The notes: generated from the sequence alone by a model not told the origin. Positions 54,825 to 63,421 are shown, counted from the stretch's first letter. The stretch: 64,000 bases of DNA from Alistipes indistinctus YIT 12060 (GCF_025144995.1 NZ_CP102250.1:2108001-2172000); one strand, 5' to 3'. Program-made: numbers and translations.

Positions 54825-55361
54825 TTACCGGTCCGGGTTGTCCGGGGCTAGCGAGCCGAGCCACGAGGTATAGTCGGCATCGAGCTCTTCGAGCCGGGCG
54901 AGCGTGCGGGACATCGCGTCGCGTGCGGCGCAGCCCGTGCGGTAGCTTGCATGGGAACGGGACGTCGCGAGGATGCCGTTCAGTTCGTCGAGTAGTTTGC
55001 GGCAGGTGGCGATCCGCTCCCGGCATTCGGCCTGGGCCCGGCGCATCAGTGCGCCCGTTTGGGCGGGGAGCGCTTCGGCGGCCGGGGCCGTTGCGAAAGC
55101 CTGCGCCGGGACTGCGGACCTCGCGGGGACCGGGTCGGCCGTAGGAGTTTGCGCTGCCGGGGCTTGCGCCGTTGCTCCGGTTTCATCCCGCAGTGCGGAC
55201 CGGTCGAGCTTGCCGCTGTCGGGACGGACAACTTCCGCTTGACAGGGATCGGCCGGCGGGGTCGGATGCGGGAAGTCGGGCGGACTGGACGATACCGGAA
55301 GACCGGGGGAGGTCGGCCGGAGGGCAGCCTTCGATCCGGATTTGGAAGAGTGCCGGGTCAT
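54825..55361 (-). CDS. small protein behind structured leader 1
   Basis: 178 residues from the ATG at 55361 (MTRHSSKSGSKAALRP). Residues 1-105 are Pro/Ala/Ser/Thr-rich low complexity, probably disordered. The C-terminal part (about 106-178) is helical: RAQAECRERIATCRKLLDELNGIL, then MSRTLARLEELDADYTSWLG. It is related to the protein encoded at 55755-56069 (LMSCQERINNYRRMITELTEVLE, LESLNGYYLSC). No known domain is recognised. The mRNA is predicted to carry a leader of about 265 nt that contains an attenuator-like terminator 46 bases before the start codon. Confidence 0.65.
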   Translation of the reverse strand: MTRHSSKSGSKAALRPTSPGLPVSSSPPDFPHPTPPADPCQAEVVRPDSGKLDRSALRDETGATAQAPAAQTPTADPVPARSAVPAQAFATAPAAEALPAQTGALMRRAQAECRERIATCRKLLDELNGILATSRSHASYRTGCAARDAMSRTLARLEELDADYTSWLGSLAPDNPDR

Positions 55362-55406
55362 GAGGGGTCGGTGTTGTCCCGTCCGGTCCCGTGACGGAGA
55401 TGCATG

Positions 55407-55627
55407 AAAAAAAGCGTGAGACCGTTGCCACTTACCCTGTCCTGAAGGCCTACGACAGCCCTGTCATGAATAAGCGCAACGGCTCACGCCGATGGCATGA
55501 ACCTGTACGGGCATAACTCATGCCGGACGTGAGCCCGGCCAAGCACGTTGCACTCATTGCTCCATGACGTTCGAAAGGTCGTAGTTTTCAGAACGAAGCA
55601 ATATGACAAACGCTTTCTGACCGTTTG
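55407..55627 (-). ncRNA. structured leader RNA 1 with antiterminator and terminator
   Basis: The RNA runs on the minus strand from about 55627. Visible pairs (+ coordinates) are 55605-55610/55624-55629, 55556-55561/55597-55602, and two nested antiterminator helices, 55473-55481/55546-55554 and 55481-55488/55528-55535. The terminator helix pairs 55477-55489 with 55414-55427, followed by seven U at 55413-55407. The terminator's 5' arm is the same stretch as the antiterminator's 3' arm, so the two folds exclude each other. A nearly identical leader lies at 56116-56333. It could be a known Rfam family that I do not recognise. Confidence 0.65.
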
Positions 55628-55633
55628 TCATAA

Positions 55634-55663
55634 CAAAAGTAATGAAAAAATGCGGAAATGCAA
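55634..55663 (-). promoter_or_regulatory. promoter of leader RNA 1
   Basis: Minus-strand TTG at 55663-55661, 19 bp, and a perfect TACTTTTG at 55641-55634. The predicted start is near 55627. Confidence 0.65.
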
Positions 55664-55754
55664 CCTGCCTTTGTTCAGGACGTTCGCATTGTGCGCAGCG
55701 GCGGGACGCTACCCGGTTCCGGCCGGGATTTCCGCGTCCGGACAGGCTGGAAAA

Positions 55755-56069
55755 TTACTCCTTGGTCTGGCGCGTTTCGCGTGCGATGATGCACGAAAGG
55801 TAGTAGCCGTTCAGCGATTCGAGCTTTTCGAGCACCTCGGTCAGCTCGGTGATCATGCGGCGGTAGTTGTTGATACGCTCCTGGCAGCTCATCAGCGCCT
55901 GCACCACGGCGGTGTAGGTTTCGAAATCGGGGGCTGTTTCGGCGGCCGCAGGATGTCCTGTTTCGGCGGATGCGGCTTGTTCGGCGGCCGGATGGCGTGC
56001 CGGGGCGCTGGCGTCGGACGGTGCGCGCTCGGCCGCGATCATGTCAAAGGCGGTTTTGGAGGTGGACAT
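55755..56069 (-). CDS. small protein behind structured leader 2
   Basis: 104 residues from the ATG at 56069 (MSTSKTAFDMIAAERAPSD). Residues about 15-48 are Ala/Pro/Glu-rich low complexity. Residues about 50-104 are helical (TYTAVVQALMSCQERINNYRRM, TELTEVLEKLESLNGYYLSC), with heptad spacing compatible with a coiled coil. It is a paralogue of the protein at 54825-55361 with a shorter N-terminus. Function unknown. The leader upstream is a second copy of the attenuator-like RNA. Confidence 0.65.
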   Translation of the reverse strand: MSTSKTAFDMIAAERAPSDASAPARHPAAEQAASAETGHPAAAETAPDFETYTAVVQALMSCQERINNYRRMITELTEVLEKLESLNGYYLSCIIARETRQTKE

Positions 56070-56115
56070 TGCGGTAGGTGTTGTCCGGCCCGGTCCCTGC
56101 GGCGGGAGAATGAAG

Positions 56116-56333
56116 AAAAAAGCGTGAGACCGTTGTCACTTACCCCCATGAAGGCCTGCGACAGCCCTGTCCTGAATAAACGCAACGGCTCACGCCGTAG
56201 GCATGAACCCATACAACATAACTCATGCCGGGACGTGAGCCCGGCCATCAGCACGTTGCGTTCATTGCTCCAGGAACATGAAAGGTCGCAGTTTTCAAGG
56301 GGAGCAATATGACAAACGCTTTCTGACCATTTG
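56116..56333 (-). ncRNA. structured leader RNA 2 with antiterminator and terminator
   Basis: Second copy of the leader. Pairs (+ coordinates) are 56311-56316/56330-56335, 56264-56271/56301-56308, antiterminator helices 56179-56187/56254-56262 and 56187-56194/56234-56241, and terminator helix 56183-56195/56122-56135, followed by six U at 56121-56116. Compared with leader 1, the antiterminator pair A-T is replaced by G-C and C-G by U-G, so pairing is kept where sequence changes. The similarity continues past the terminator (GGACAACACC) up to the start codon. Confidence 0.65.
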
Positions 56334-56339
56334 TCAGGT

Positions 56340-56370
56340 CAAAGGTAGTCAAAAAAAAGTGAAACGCAAT
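56340..56370 (-). promoter_or_regulatory. promoter of leader RNA 2
   Basis: Minus-strand ATTG at 56370-56367, 19 bp, and a perfect TACCTTTG at 56347-56340. The predicted start is near 56333. The stretch 56371-56627 upstream shows no gene. Confidence 0.65.
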
Positions 56371-56627
56371 GTTGCCCGGTTCTGTCAGAGGGGGCCGTAT
56401 GCCGCTTCCTGCGGTGCGGCCCGGACGGACGATTTTCCGGTCACCGCGGGTCGGCTTTCCTCGTCGTCCGGGGCGTTTCCCCGGTTTTCGGGCCGGAAGG
56501 ATAGCAGGAGTGTGGTCGGGGAGATAAGGCGGCCTTCGGGGGCCCGAGGAGGGATAAGGGGCGGTATTGGCGGGTGCCGGGTGCCGAAAAAAGCTCCGCT
56601 CGGGAGTTGGGGAGAACGGTATATGCT

Positions 56628-57839
56628 TTACCTGCCACCTGCCCGTGCTACGGCATGGTCGATCGCATCGAGCAGGATGCGGCACGAGGCGTCGATCTCG
56701 TCGTCGGTGATCGTCAGCGGCGGTGCGATGCGCAGCGCCGTGGGCCAGAAGAGGAACCATTCGGTGAGCAGGCCCGTCTCCACGGCGCGCTGTACGACCC
56801 GCTCGCAGAGCGCCGCGTCGCCGAATTCGACGGCCATCAGCAGTCCGGCGCGGCGCACCTCTTTTACGGCCGGGTGCGCGCGCATCGCCTGTTCATAGCG
56901 GGCTCCTTTCGCATCGGCCTGCTGCATCAGTCCTTCGCCGAGCAGGTATTCGAGCGCCGCGAGTCCCGCCGCGCAGCAGACCGGGTGTCCGCCGAAGGTG
57001 GTGATGTGCCCCAGCACCGGGTTGGTCTTGAGCGTAGACATGATCCCGTCCGACGAGATGAATGCGCCCAGCGGCATGCCGCCGCCGAAGGATTTTGCGG
57101 TGCAGAGGATGTCCGGGGTGACTCCCGCCTGCTGGAAGTAGTAGAGCGTGCCGGTGCGGCCCGTGCCGGTCTGGATTTCGTCGAAGATCAACAGGGCTCC
57201 GGTTTCGTCGCAGCGGCGCCGCAGCGCTTCGAGGAAACCGGGTGCGGGCAGCTGGATACCCCCTTCGCCCTGCACCGGCTCGACGATGACGCAGGCCGTG
57301 CGGGCGGTGATTTGTTCCAGGTCTTCGGGACGGTTGAACCTCAGCTGCTGCACGTCGGGCAGCAGCGGACGGTACGAATTGCGGTACTCCTCCCCGCCCA
57401 TTACGCTCAGCGAGCCGTGCGTGCTGCCGTGGTAGGCGTTTTTAAACGAGACCAGTTCGGTGCGGCCCGTGTAGCGTTTGGCCAGCTTGAGCGCCCCTTC
57501 GACCGCTTCGCTGCCCGAATTGACGAAGTAGACCGATTGCAGTCGGGGCGGCAGCAGTTCGGCGATGCGGGCGGCATAGCGAACCTGAGGCGACTGGATC
57601 ACCTCGCCGTAGACCATCAGGTGCAGGTAGTCGCGCGCCTGCGAGCAGACCGCTTCGACGACCGCCGGGTTGTTGTGGCCGACGTTGCTGACCGAGACGC
57701 CCGAGATCAGGTCGATCCACTTTTTGCCGTTCGGGCCGAGCAGCCACACGCCTTCGGCGCGCTCGACCTCGAGGCCCATCGGGAAATCGGAAGTCTGTCC
57801 GACGTGTTCGAAAAAGAGTTGTCTGAGGTTCGGTTTCAT
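56628..57839 (-). CDS. class III PLP aminotransferase (acetylornithine/ornithine aminotransferase type)
   Basis: 403 residues from the ATG at 57839 (MKPNLRQLFFEHVGQTSDFP). Class III features are VNSGSEAVEGALKLAKRYTGR (near 102-122), the cofactor Asp in LLIFDEIQTGTGRTG, and the PLP lysine in ILCTAKSFGGGMPLGAF. The closest families are acetylornithine/ornithine aminotransferase and 4-aminobutyrate-type enzymes; the substrate cannot be fixed by eye. No arginine genes are adjacent. Orthologues in Bacteroidales are usually annotated only as aspartate aminotransferase family protein. Confidence 0.85.
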   Translation of the reverse strand: MKPNLRQLFFEHVGQTSDFPMGLEVERAEGVWLLGPNGKKWIDLISGVSVSNVGHNNPAVVEAVCSQARDYLHLMVYGEVIQSPQVRYAARIAELLPPRLQSVYFVNSGSEAVEGALKLAKRYTGRTELVSFKNAYHGSTHGSLSVMGGEEYRNSYRPLLPDVQQLRFNRPEDLEQITARTACVIVEPVQGEGGIQLPAPGFLEALRRRCDETGALLIFDEIQTGTGRTGTLYYFQQAGVTPDILCTAKSFGGGMPLGAFISSDGIMSTLKTNPVLGHITTFGGHPVCCAAGLAALEYLLGEGLMQQADAKGARYEQAMRAHPAVKEVRRAGLLMAVEFGDAALCERVVQRAVETGLLTEWFLFWPTALRIAPPLTITDDEIDASCRILLDAIDHAVARAGGR

Positions 57840-58068
57840 CGTATCGGGAGGTTGTATCGACGTGTCGTGTCGGGGTGTCGTAATCGGTTGTAATCGGTTG
57901 TCGTGTTTTTTTGCGTTGCCCGGGGGCGTGCGGAGCGGGCGCATCCCGGGGTGTGTTCGGGCTGCCGGTGTGCCCGGCGACGGAGCTTTCGGGGGGGCCG
58001 GAGAGGCCGCAAGAACAAACGTGTTCGGAATGTACGGGGGGTATGTCCTGGGGTGTCCGGCACTGCGG

Positions 58069-58401
58069 TTATCGTCCGCGTGCGGTGTTGAGCCGGGCGA
58101 GCGTTTCGGTCAGCGCGACGGTCAGGTCCACCTGCTGCCGGTTCGCCTCGGCGAGCAGTTCCCAGAAACGGCGGCCCAGTACTGCGGCGGCCTGTGGGTC
58201 GGGGGGGGCGATCCGTGCCGGTGCGGCAGCCGTAACCGGCTCGGGTGCCTGCGTCGCGGCGGGGGATGTGCCCGGGCTGGCAGGGGTTGCCGCAGTTGCC
58301 CGTACCGGGGAGCCGTCCCCTTCGTTGCCGCAGGTGCAGCGTTCGACGGGATGCTTCGCATTCCACACCTCTACCAGTTGTTGTGCCTCTTCGATCGTCA
58401 T
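58069..58401 (-). CDS. small protein with Ala/Pro-rich linker and helical C-terminus
   Basis: 110 residues (MTIEEAQQLVEVWNAKHPVE). A CTCG pair of cysteines is near residue 22. Residues about 30-72 are Ala/Pro/Thr-rich. The end (RRFWELLAEANRQQVDLTVALTE) is helical. Its architecture resembles the two small proteins behind the duplicated leaders, but it has no such leader and sequence similarity is weak. Reality is supported mainly by the tight context between the aminotransferase and dtd genes; function is unknown. Confidence 0.55.
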   Translation of the reverse strand: MTIEEAQQLVEVWNAKHPVERCTCGNEGDGSPVRATAATPASPGTSPAATQAPEPVTAAAPARIAPPDPQAAAVLGRRFWELLAEANRQQVDLTVALTETLARLNTARGR

Positions 58402-58525
58402 CGCTGTTCGGTTAAGTCAGTTTTGTGCCCGCCGCTTGCGGCGTGCGGCGTGCGGTTTTCGTGCGGGTGCCGTCCGTTGGCCTTCCGGTGCGGCTGGGCG
58501 GTGCGGTGCGGTGCCCTGTCGCGGG

Positions 58526-58978
58526 TTATTCCCGGTTCTGCGAATCGATCCAGATCGTAACGGGGCCGTCGTTGACCAGCGCGACCTGCATGTCGGCGCC
58601 GAAAACGCCTGTCTCCACGCGGCCCGTGGCGCCTTGGCGCACGGCGGCCACGAACGACTCGTAGAGCGGCACCGCCTTTTCGGGCCTCGCGGCGCGGATG
58701 TACGACGGCCGGTTGCCTTTGCGCGTCGAGGCGTGCAGCGTGAACTGGCTCACGATCAGGATGTCGGCTCCGATCTCTTCCGCCGAACGGTTCATCACTC
58801 CCGCTTCGTCGTCAAAGATACGAAGTTTCAGTAATTTTCCGCACAGCCACTCCACGTCCGTGTCCGTGTCGGCCTCCTCGATGCCCGTGAGCACGAGCAT
58901 GCCCGCGCCGATGGCGCTGTGCCGTTCGCCGCCGATGTCGACGGACGCTTCGCGCACCCGCTGGATCAGTATTCTCAT
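58526..58978 (-). CDS. dtd: D-aminoacyl-tRNA deacylase
   Basis: Hydrolyses D-amino acids, and glycine from tRNA-Ala, off tRNAs. The 150-residue protein starts at the ATG at 58978 (MRILIQRVREASVDI). Family motifs are VSQFTLHAST (the SQFTL active-site motif) and the C-terminal LVNDGPVTIWID (the N-[GP]-P-type motif). Length is standard. It lies 65 bases after thiH on the same strand and may be co-transcribed with the thiamine genes. Confidence 0.95.
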   Translation of the reverse strand: MRILIQRVREASVDIGGERHSAIGAGMLVLTGIEEADTDTDVEWLCGKLLKLRIFDDEAGVMNRSAEEIGADILIVSQFTLHASTRKGNRPSYIRAARPEKAVPLYESFVAAVRQGATGRVETGVFGADMQVALVNDGPVTIWIDSQNRE

Positions 58979-59043
58979 GGTTGGGTCGGTTTTTACGTCG
59001 GTAACATGTATATTCAGGGGCCGTCCGGGGCCGCAACGTCTTT

Positions 59044-60198
59044 TTATGCGCTGTGGGTCAGCAGGGCGGGCGTTTCGACCTCCTCCTGCATAAAGAACGA
59101 CCAGTCCTTCCACACCGGGTCGAGCCCTTTGGCCCGGACGGCCGCTTCCACTTCGCGCGGGGTGCGGTTGTCGTTGATCGACCACTGTTCCAGTTCCCGG
59201 TTCGGGTGCGCGTAGCCGCCGGGGGTGGTTTTCGACCCGGCGCTGATGACCGTCACGCCGAAAGGCATCACCCGGTCGCGGAAGTCGGCGCTTTCGCGCG
59301 TGGAGATCGACAGCTCGACATCTTCGCTCAGCAGGCGGTAGGCGCAGATCAACTGGAATAGGTTGCGCTCCGAGGCGGGATGTTCCGGGTTGAAGCCGTC
59401 CTCGCCCACATAGGGCCGCAGCCGCGGGAAGGCGACCGAATACTTCGTGCGCCAGTAGCGGTTTTCCAGGTAGCGCAGGTGCAGCGCCGTGAAGTAGGCC
59501 TCCGTGCGCCAGTCCTCGAGCCCGATCAAGTTCCCCAGGCCCACCTTGTGCACGCCCGCTTCGCAGAGGCGGTCGGGCGTCTCGAGGCGGTAGCGGTAGT
59601 TCGTCTTCTTGCCGCGCAGGTGGTAGACCGGGTAGCGGTCGCGGTTGTAGGTCTCCTGGTAGACGTAGACTGCGTGCAGGCCGTAGTCTTTCAGCAGGCG
59701 GTATTCGTCGGTGTCGAGCGGCTGCACCTCGATCGAAATCTGCTCGAAGTACCGCTGCATGATCTTCATCGAATCGGCCAGGTATTGTACGCTCGAACTG
59801 CGCGGTGCCTCGCCCGTCACGAGCAGGATGTGCTGGAACGGGTCGCGCTTGATCGCCTGGGCTTCGGCGTGGATCTCTTCCGGGGTGAGGATCGCGCGGT
59901 GGATCTTGTTCGTGCAGTTGAAACCGCAGTAGACGCAGTGGTTCTGGCAGATGTTCGCGAGGTAGAGCGGCACGTAGAGCTGCATCACGTTGCCGAAGCG
60001 GCGGCGCGTGGTGGCGTAGCTTTTCGAGGCCATTTCGCCGAGGTATTTGTCGGCGGCGGGCGAAACCAGCGCCGCGAAGTCGTCCATCGTCGGTCGTTCG
60101 GCGGCGAGCGCCCGTTCGACGTCGGCGTCGTTCTTCGCATAGATCGCCCGGCGCGTCGTCTCCCAGTCGTAGCGGAGGATCGTATCGTAGTAACTCAT
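59044..60198 (-). CDS. thiH: 2-iminoacetate synthase ThiH
   Basis: A radical SAM enzyme that cleaves tyrosine to dehydroglycine (2-iminoacetate) for the thiazole ring of thiamine. The 384-residue protein has the cluster motif C84-x3-C88-x2-C91 (CQNHCVYC) followed by GFNCTNKIHR. The start is the ATG at 60198 (MSYYDTILRYDWETTRRA). Having ThiH rather than ThiO fits an anaerobe. The 294-base gap before it, after thiG, shows no gene. Confidence 0.95.
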   Translation of the reverse strand: MSYYDTILRYDWETTRRAIYAKNDADVERALAAERPTMDDFAALVSPAADKYLGEMASKSYATTRRRFGNVMQLYVPLYLANICQNHCVYCGFNCTNKIHRAILTPEEIHAEAQAIKRDPFQHILLVTGEAPRSSSVQYLADSMKIMQRYFEQISIEVQPLDTDEYRLLKDYGLHAVYVYQETYNRDRYPVYHLRGKKTNYRYRLETPDRLCEAGVHKVGLGNLIGLEDWRTEAYFTALHLRYLENRYWRTKYSVAFPRLRPYVGEDGFNPEHPASERNLFQLICAYRLLSEDVELSISTRESADFRDRVMPFGVTVISAGSKTTPGGYAHPNRELEQWSINDNRTPREVEAAVRAKGLDPVWKDWSFFMQEEVETPALLTHSA

Positions 60199-60492
60199 TA
60201 TATGCTTGATTTTGTTGGTGTTCGGTGTTTTGCGGGGCCGTTCCGTATAACCGCGGTACGCGGCGCGGGGAAGGGAACCGGTGCCGTTGCGTCCGGAGGA
60301 AGTTCGGCTGTCTGTTGCGGGACAGCTCGTGCACGGGTTTATTCGTTCACGGGACTGCCTTTATTCGGGCCTGCCTGTTCGCGGGGGGGCGCCCGGCGAA
60401 GCGGATGCGCCAATCGGGTAACCGGTTGCGCCGGAGGCCGAGGGGGGTACGCAGGCATGCTTATACGGGCAAGTTCCTCCGGCTATTTCCGG

Positions 60493-61278
60493 CTATTTCA
60501 AACTCAGCACGTCGTCCAGCAGCGGCTGGATCGGGCTGGTGGCGTGTGCGGCGCTGCTGACCGGAGCGAGTTTCGCTTCGAATGCGGTACGGCCCGCCTC
60601 GACGGCCAGGCGGAAGGCGCGGGCCATCGCCACGGGGTCCTGCGCCACGGCGATCGCGGTGTTGACCAGCACGGCGTCGGCGCCCATTTCGAGCGCTTCG
60701 GCGGCATGCGACGGCGCGCCGATTCCGGCATCGACCACCACCGGCACGTTGCTCTGTTCGATGATGATGCGCAGGAAGTCGCGCGAGGCCAGCCCTTTGT
60801 TCGACCCGATCGGCGCGCCCAGCGGCATCACGCACGCTGCGCCCGCCTCCTCGAGCCGTTTGCAGAGCACCGGGTCGGCGTGGATGTAGGGCATGATGAC
60901 GAAGCCGTCTTTGGCGAGCTCTTCGGTTGCCTTGAGCACCTCGATCGGGTCGGGCATCAGGTAGCGCGGGTCGGGGTGTATCTCGAGCTTGAGCCAGTTC
61001 GTGCCGAGCGCCTCGCGCGCGAGCTGCGCGGCGAAAACGGCCTCCTTCGCGTTGCGTACGCCCGAGGTATTGGGCAGCAGGCTTACCTTCTGCGTGTCGA
61101 TGTGGCTGAGGATGTCGTCCTGCGGGTTGTTCATCTCGACGCGTTTGAGCGCTACGGTCACCATCGCGGTGCCGCTTTCGGCGATCGCCGCGCTCATCAG
61201 CGCGCTCGAAGCGAATTTCCCGGTTCCGAGCAGAAGCCTCGACGGGAAGCTCTTGCCTGCAATTACTAAATCTTTCAT
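60493..61278 (-). CDS. thiG: thiazole synthase ThiG
   Basis: Condenses deoxyxylulose phosphate, dehydroglycine and ThiS-thiocarboxylate into the thiazole phosphate. I start at the ATG at 61278 ([21 protein letters not shown]), giving 261 residues. Diagnostic regions are [22 protein letters not shown], the Schiff-base lysine segment [14 protein letters not shown], and [24 protein letters not shown]. It lies between the ThiE fusion and thiH. Confidence 0.96.
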   Translation of the reverse strand: MKDLVIAGKSFPSRLLLGTGKFASSALMSAAIAESGTAMVTVALKRVEMNNPQDDILSHIDTQKVSLLPNTSGVRNAKEAVFAAQLAREALGTNWLKLEIHPDPRYLMPDPIEVLKATEELAKDGFVIMPYIHADPVLCKRLEEAGAACVMPLGAPIGSNKGLASRDFLRIIIEQSNVPVVVDAGIGAPSHAAEALEMGADAVLVNTAIAVAQDPVAMARAFRLAVEAGRTAFEAKLAPVSSAAHATSPIQPLLDDVLSLK

Positions 61279-61357
61279 TTTCCAGTTTCTATTATTTCTG
61301 TAAATCATTTTCGTTTTTGCCGCGCTGCCGGTGCCTGCGGATTTCTGCTGTTTCGGT

Positions 61358-62872
61358 TCAGGGCGTCACGATGGTGCGGTGGGCGGCGACCAGCTCCGTG
61401 AAGCGTGCCGTTGCCGCGGCGATCTCCCCGGCCCGGGAGATCGCGCCGCTCAGCGCGATGCCGTTCACGCCGCAGGCCATCACCTGCGGCACGTCCTCTT
61501 CGGTGATGCCGCCGATGGCCGCCACCGGGAGCCGGATACCCGCGCGGGCCATCTGCCGCAGGATGCGCCGGTAGCCCTCTTCGCCGAGGATCGGCGAGAG
61601 GTTCTTCTTCGTGGTCGTATAGCGGAACGGCCCGAGGCCGATGTAGTCGGCCGAACTTTGCGCGATGCGTGCGATGTGGGCGAACGTGTTGGCCGTGCAG
61701 CCGATAATGGCCTGCCTGCCCAGTATGATGCGCGCCTCGTCGGGCGGCGTGTCGTTCTGCCCGAGGTGTACGCCGTCGGCGCCGATCGCCTTGGCCAGCC
61801 GCGGGTCGTCGTTGACGATCAGCAGCGCGTCGTAGCGGCGGCAGAGCGCGAGTATCTCGCGGCCGCGCGCGATGATCCCCTCGGCGGGGGTATCTTTCAT
61901 GCGCAGCTGCACCCAGCGTCCTCCGCCCTGCAGGAAGGCCTCTGCGGCGGCCGGATCGCCGTCCGAAATGAATTGCAGCGTGCCTCCGGCGGCCTGCCAG
62001 CGGCGTGTGAGCCGTTGGTAGTTGCTCAGCGTGGCCGTGAGGTCGATGCGGGAGATGTCGTGGGACGGAGTGCCGGCGGGGGGGCGGTTTCCGGGGGATG
62101 GCGTCCGGTCGGAATTTTTGGGGTCGGGCTGCGGGCCGGTACCGAGCCATTCGGTCGTCCAGACCGCGCCGATCACGGCGGCCCCGTCGAATGCCGCGGC
62201 CCGGGCGACGGAGATATTATCCGGGGTGATGCCGCCCAGTGCGATGATCCGGCTCCCGGAGCCGGAAACGGGTAACTCTGCCGGAATGGCGGCGGGGATT
62301 GGCTTCGCGGTTTCGTCCGTCCGGCGCCGTAGCCTCCGGCACGCGTCGGCGGGGTCGATTCCGGCGAGGTAACCGGGCTTCGACACCGAATCGAACAGCG
62401 GGCTGAGCGTTACGTAATCGCACAGCGGAGCGAGCCGTGCGGCCTCTTCCCACGAGTGGGCCGGGGCGCTCAGGCGCGGCGTATACGTGTCGTTCCCCTG
62501 CTGGGTCTGTTGGGTTTGTGTTTTTTGAACGTCCGGTGCGGATGCTCCCTGCGCTGTCGCGTGCCGTTTGTCCGGATGCTGCCGCAGCCACTCGCGCAGG
62601 GCCCCTTCGCGCAGGTGGATGCCGCCGAGGCCGTAACGCCGGGCGAGGGCGGCATCGTGGTGCAGCGTCAGGCGCGTCATGTCGGCGCCCGCATCGCGCA
62701 GTTGGCGCAGCAGCGCTTCAACTTGTGCGGCCGGGGCGTCGGGTTTGCGGATATGGATGACGGGTGCGCCCGCGTCGAGCAGCGCGCAAAGGGCCTCGGC
62801 CTCGCCGTCGTAACAGCGCGGCAGCGTGATCGCAACGGGCTTGCCCAAGGGAAAGTGTAAGGGGGTGTCCAT
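61358..62872 (-). CDS. thiE: TenI-like/ThiE fusion, thiamine-phosphate synthase
   Basis: 504 residues containing two related TIM barrels. The N-terminal half (about 1-235) is TenI/ThiE-like ([69 protein letters not shown]). The C-terminal half (about 280-504) has the full ThiE pattern ([65 protein letters not shown]), so catalysis of HMP-PP plus thiazole-P to thiamine phosphate belongs there. Low-complexity linkers rich in Gln/Thr and Pro/Ser separate and interrupt the domains. The first domain may be regulatory, a TenI thiazole tautomerase, or both. Confidence 0.88.
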   Translation of the reverse strand: MDTPLHFPLGKPVAITLPRCYDGEAEALCALLDAGAPVIHIRKPDAPAAQVEALLRQLRDAGADMTRLTLHHDAALARRYGLGGIHLREGALREWLRQHPDKRHATAQGASAPDVQKTQTQQTQQGNDTYTPRLSAPAHSWEEAARLAPLCDYVTLSPLFDSVSKPGYLAGIDPADACRRLRRRTDETAKPIPAAIPAELPVSGSGSRIIALGGITPDNISVARAAAFDGAAVIGAVWTTEWLGTGPQPDPKNSDRTPSPGNRPPAGTPSHDISRIDLTATLSNYQRLTRRWQAAGGTLQFISDGDPAAAEAFLQGGGRWVQLRMKDTPAEGIIARGREILALCRRYDALLIVNDDPRLAKAIGADGVHLGQNDTPPDEARIILGRQAIIGCTANTFAHIARIAQSSADYIGLGPFRYTTTKKNLSPILGEEGYRRILRQMARAGIRLPVAAIGGITEEDVPQVMACGVNGIALSGAISRAGEIAAATARFTELVAAHRTIVTP

Positions 62873-62876
62873 CGCG

Positions 62877-63074
62877 CTATCCTCCTTGTGTGGCGCGGAT
62901 TACCGTGACCGACGCACCGTCGTGCAGCGGCGCTGCATTCCACTCCGTGCGGCGGACCACCTTTCCGTCTACGGCGACGGCGGTGCCGGGCGTGGCTATG
63001 CCCTGCTCTTCGAGCAGTTCGGCGAGGGTGGCGGCCTGTGTGTGGGTCGGGGTGCCGTTGAACATGATTTCCAT
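62877..63074 (-). CDS. thiS: sulfur carrier protein ThiS
   Basis: A 65-residue ubiquitin-like protein with the diagnostic C-terminal Gly-Gly (VIRATQGG), whose thiocarboxylate supplies sulfur to ThiG. It is the first gene behind the TPP riboswitch and ends 4 bases before the ThiE fusion, so the two are tightly coupled. The start is the ATG at 63074 (MEIMFNGTPTHTQAATL). Confidence 0.93.
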   Translation of the reverse strand: MEIMFNGTPTHTQAATLAELLEEQGIATPGTAVAVDGKVVRRTEWNAAPLHDGASVTVIRATQGG

Positions 63075-63130
63075 AACGTTCTGCGTTTTGGGAAAGCGAC
63101 GGCGGCGGGTGCGAGATGGTGCGGAAAAAC

Positions 63131-63299
63131 TCCCTCCGACGGTACGAGCCGTATCAGGTGCTGGGGTCTGATCTCAGCCGCTTGCCTCCTTCGCCTGCCG
63201 CGCGGGGAGTTTCCTGCCCGGCTTTTCCGTCCTTTCGGCGGACGGTCCGGAGCGCGGGGTCATCTTCCCAGCGGCGGGGCGGCCTGCGGCACCCCCGTC
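63131..63299 (-). promoter_or_regulatory. TPP riboswitch of the thiamine operon
   Basis: On the minus strand it begins GGGGTGCC (near 63296). It then has CTGAGATCAGACCC (the CTGAGA core), ACCTGATACGG, and ends TACCGTCGGAGGGA at 63131, the THI-box signature in order. About 55 nt separate it from the thiS start. It should shut down the operon when thiamine pyrophosphate is high. Confidence 0.93.
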
Positions 63300-63320
63300 T
63301 TCCTTCCTGTGTTGAAATTG

Positions 63321-63328
63321 CAAAGTAA
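63321..63328 (-). promoter_or_regulatory. -7 element of the thiamine operon
   Basis: Minus-strand TTACTTTG (one mismatch to TAnnTTTG). The predicted start near 63313 lies just before the riboswitch, as expected. Confidence 0.5.
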
Positions 63329-63413
63329 TAAAAAAATATCGGAAGTTGTCCGTTTTGGGGCCGGAAGTTTGCGTACGGGTTACTGTGGGCGCAATTTTCT
63401 CACACTATTTTAG

Positions 63414-63421
63414 TATATTTG
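63414..63421 (+). promoter_or_regulatory. -7 element for apbE
   Basis: A perfect TATATTTG in an A/T-rich patch. The predicted start near 63428 gives a leader of about 180 nt; no gene is seen in it. Confidence 0.5.

Noticed and set aside
56039-56254. A 71-codon frame on the minus strand inside leader 2
   Set aside because: It spans the terminator hairpin and overlaps the real small gene. Similarity to leader 1 in this frame follows from RNA conservation. Kept only as a finding about a possible leader peptide.
55548-56312. A 254-codon open frame on the + strand across the second small protein and leader 2
   Set aside because: It lies antisense to the small gene and through the structured leader; its composition (poly-Gly/Cys/Arg runs) is not protein-like.
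63131-63299. A cobalamin or other riboswitch upstream of thiS
   Set aside because: The CTGAGA core and the closing GGAGGGA element fit the TPP aptamer, and the downstream genes are thiamine genes.
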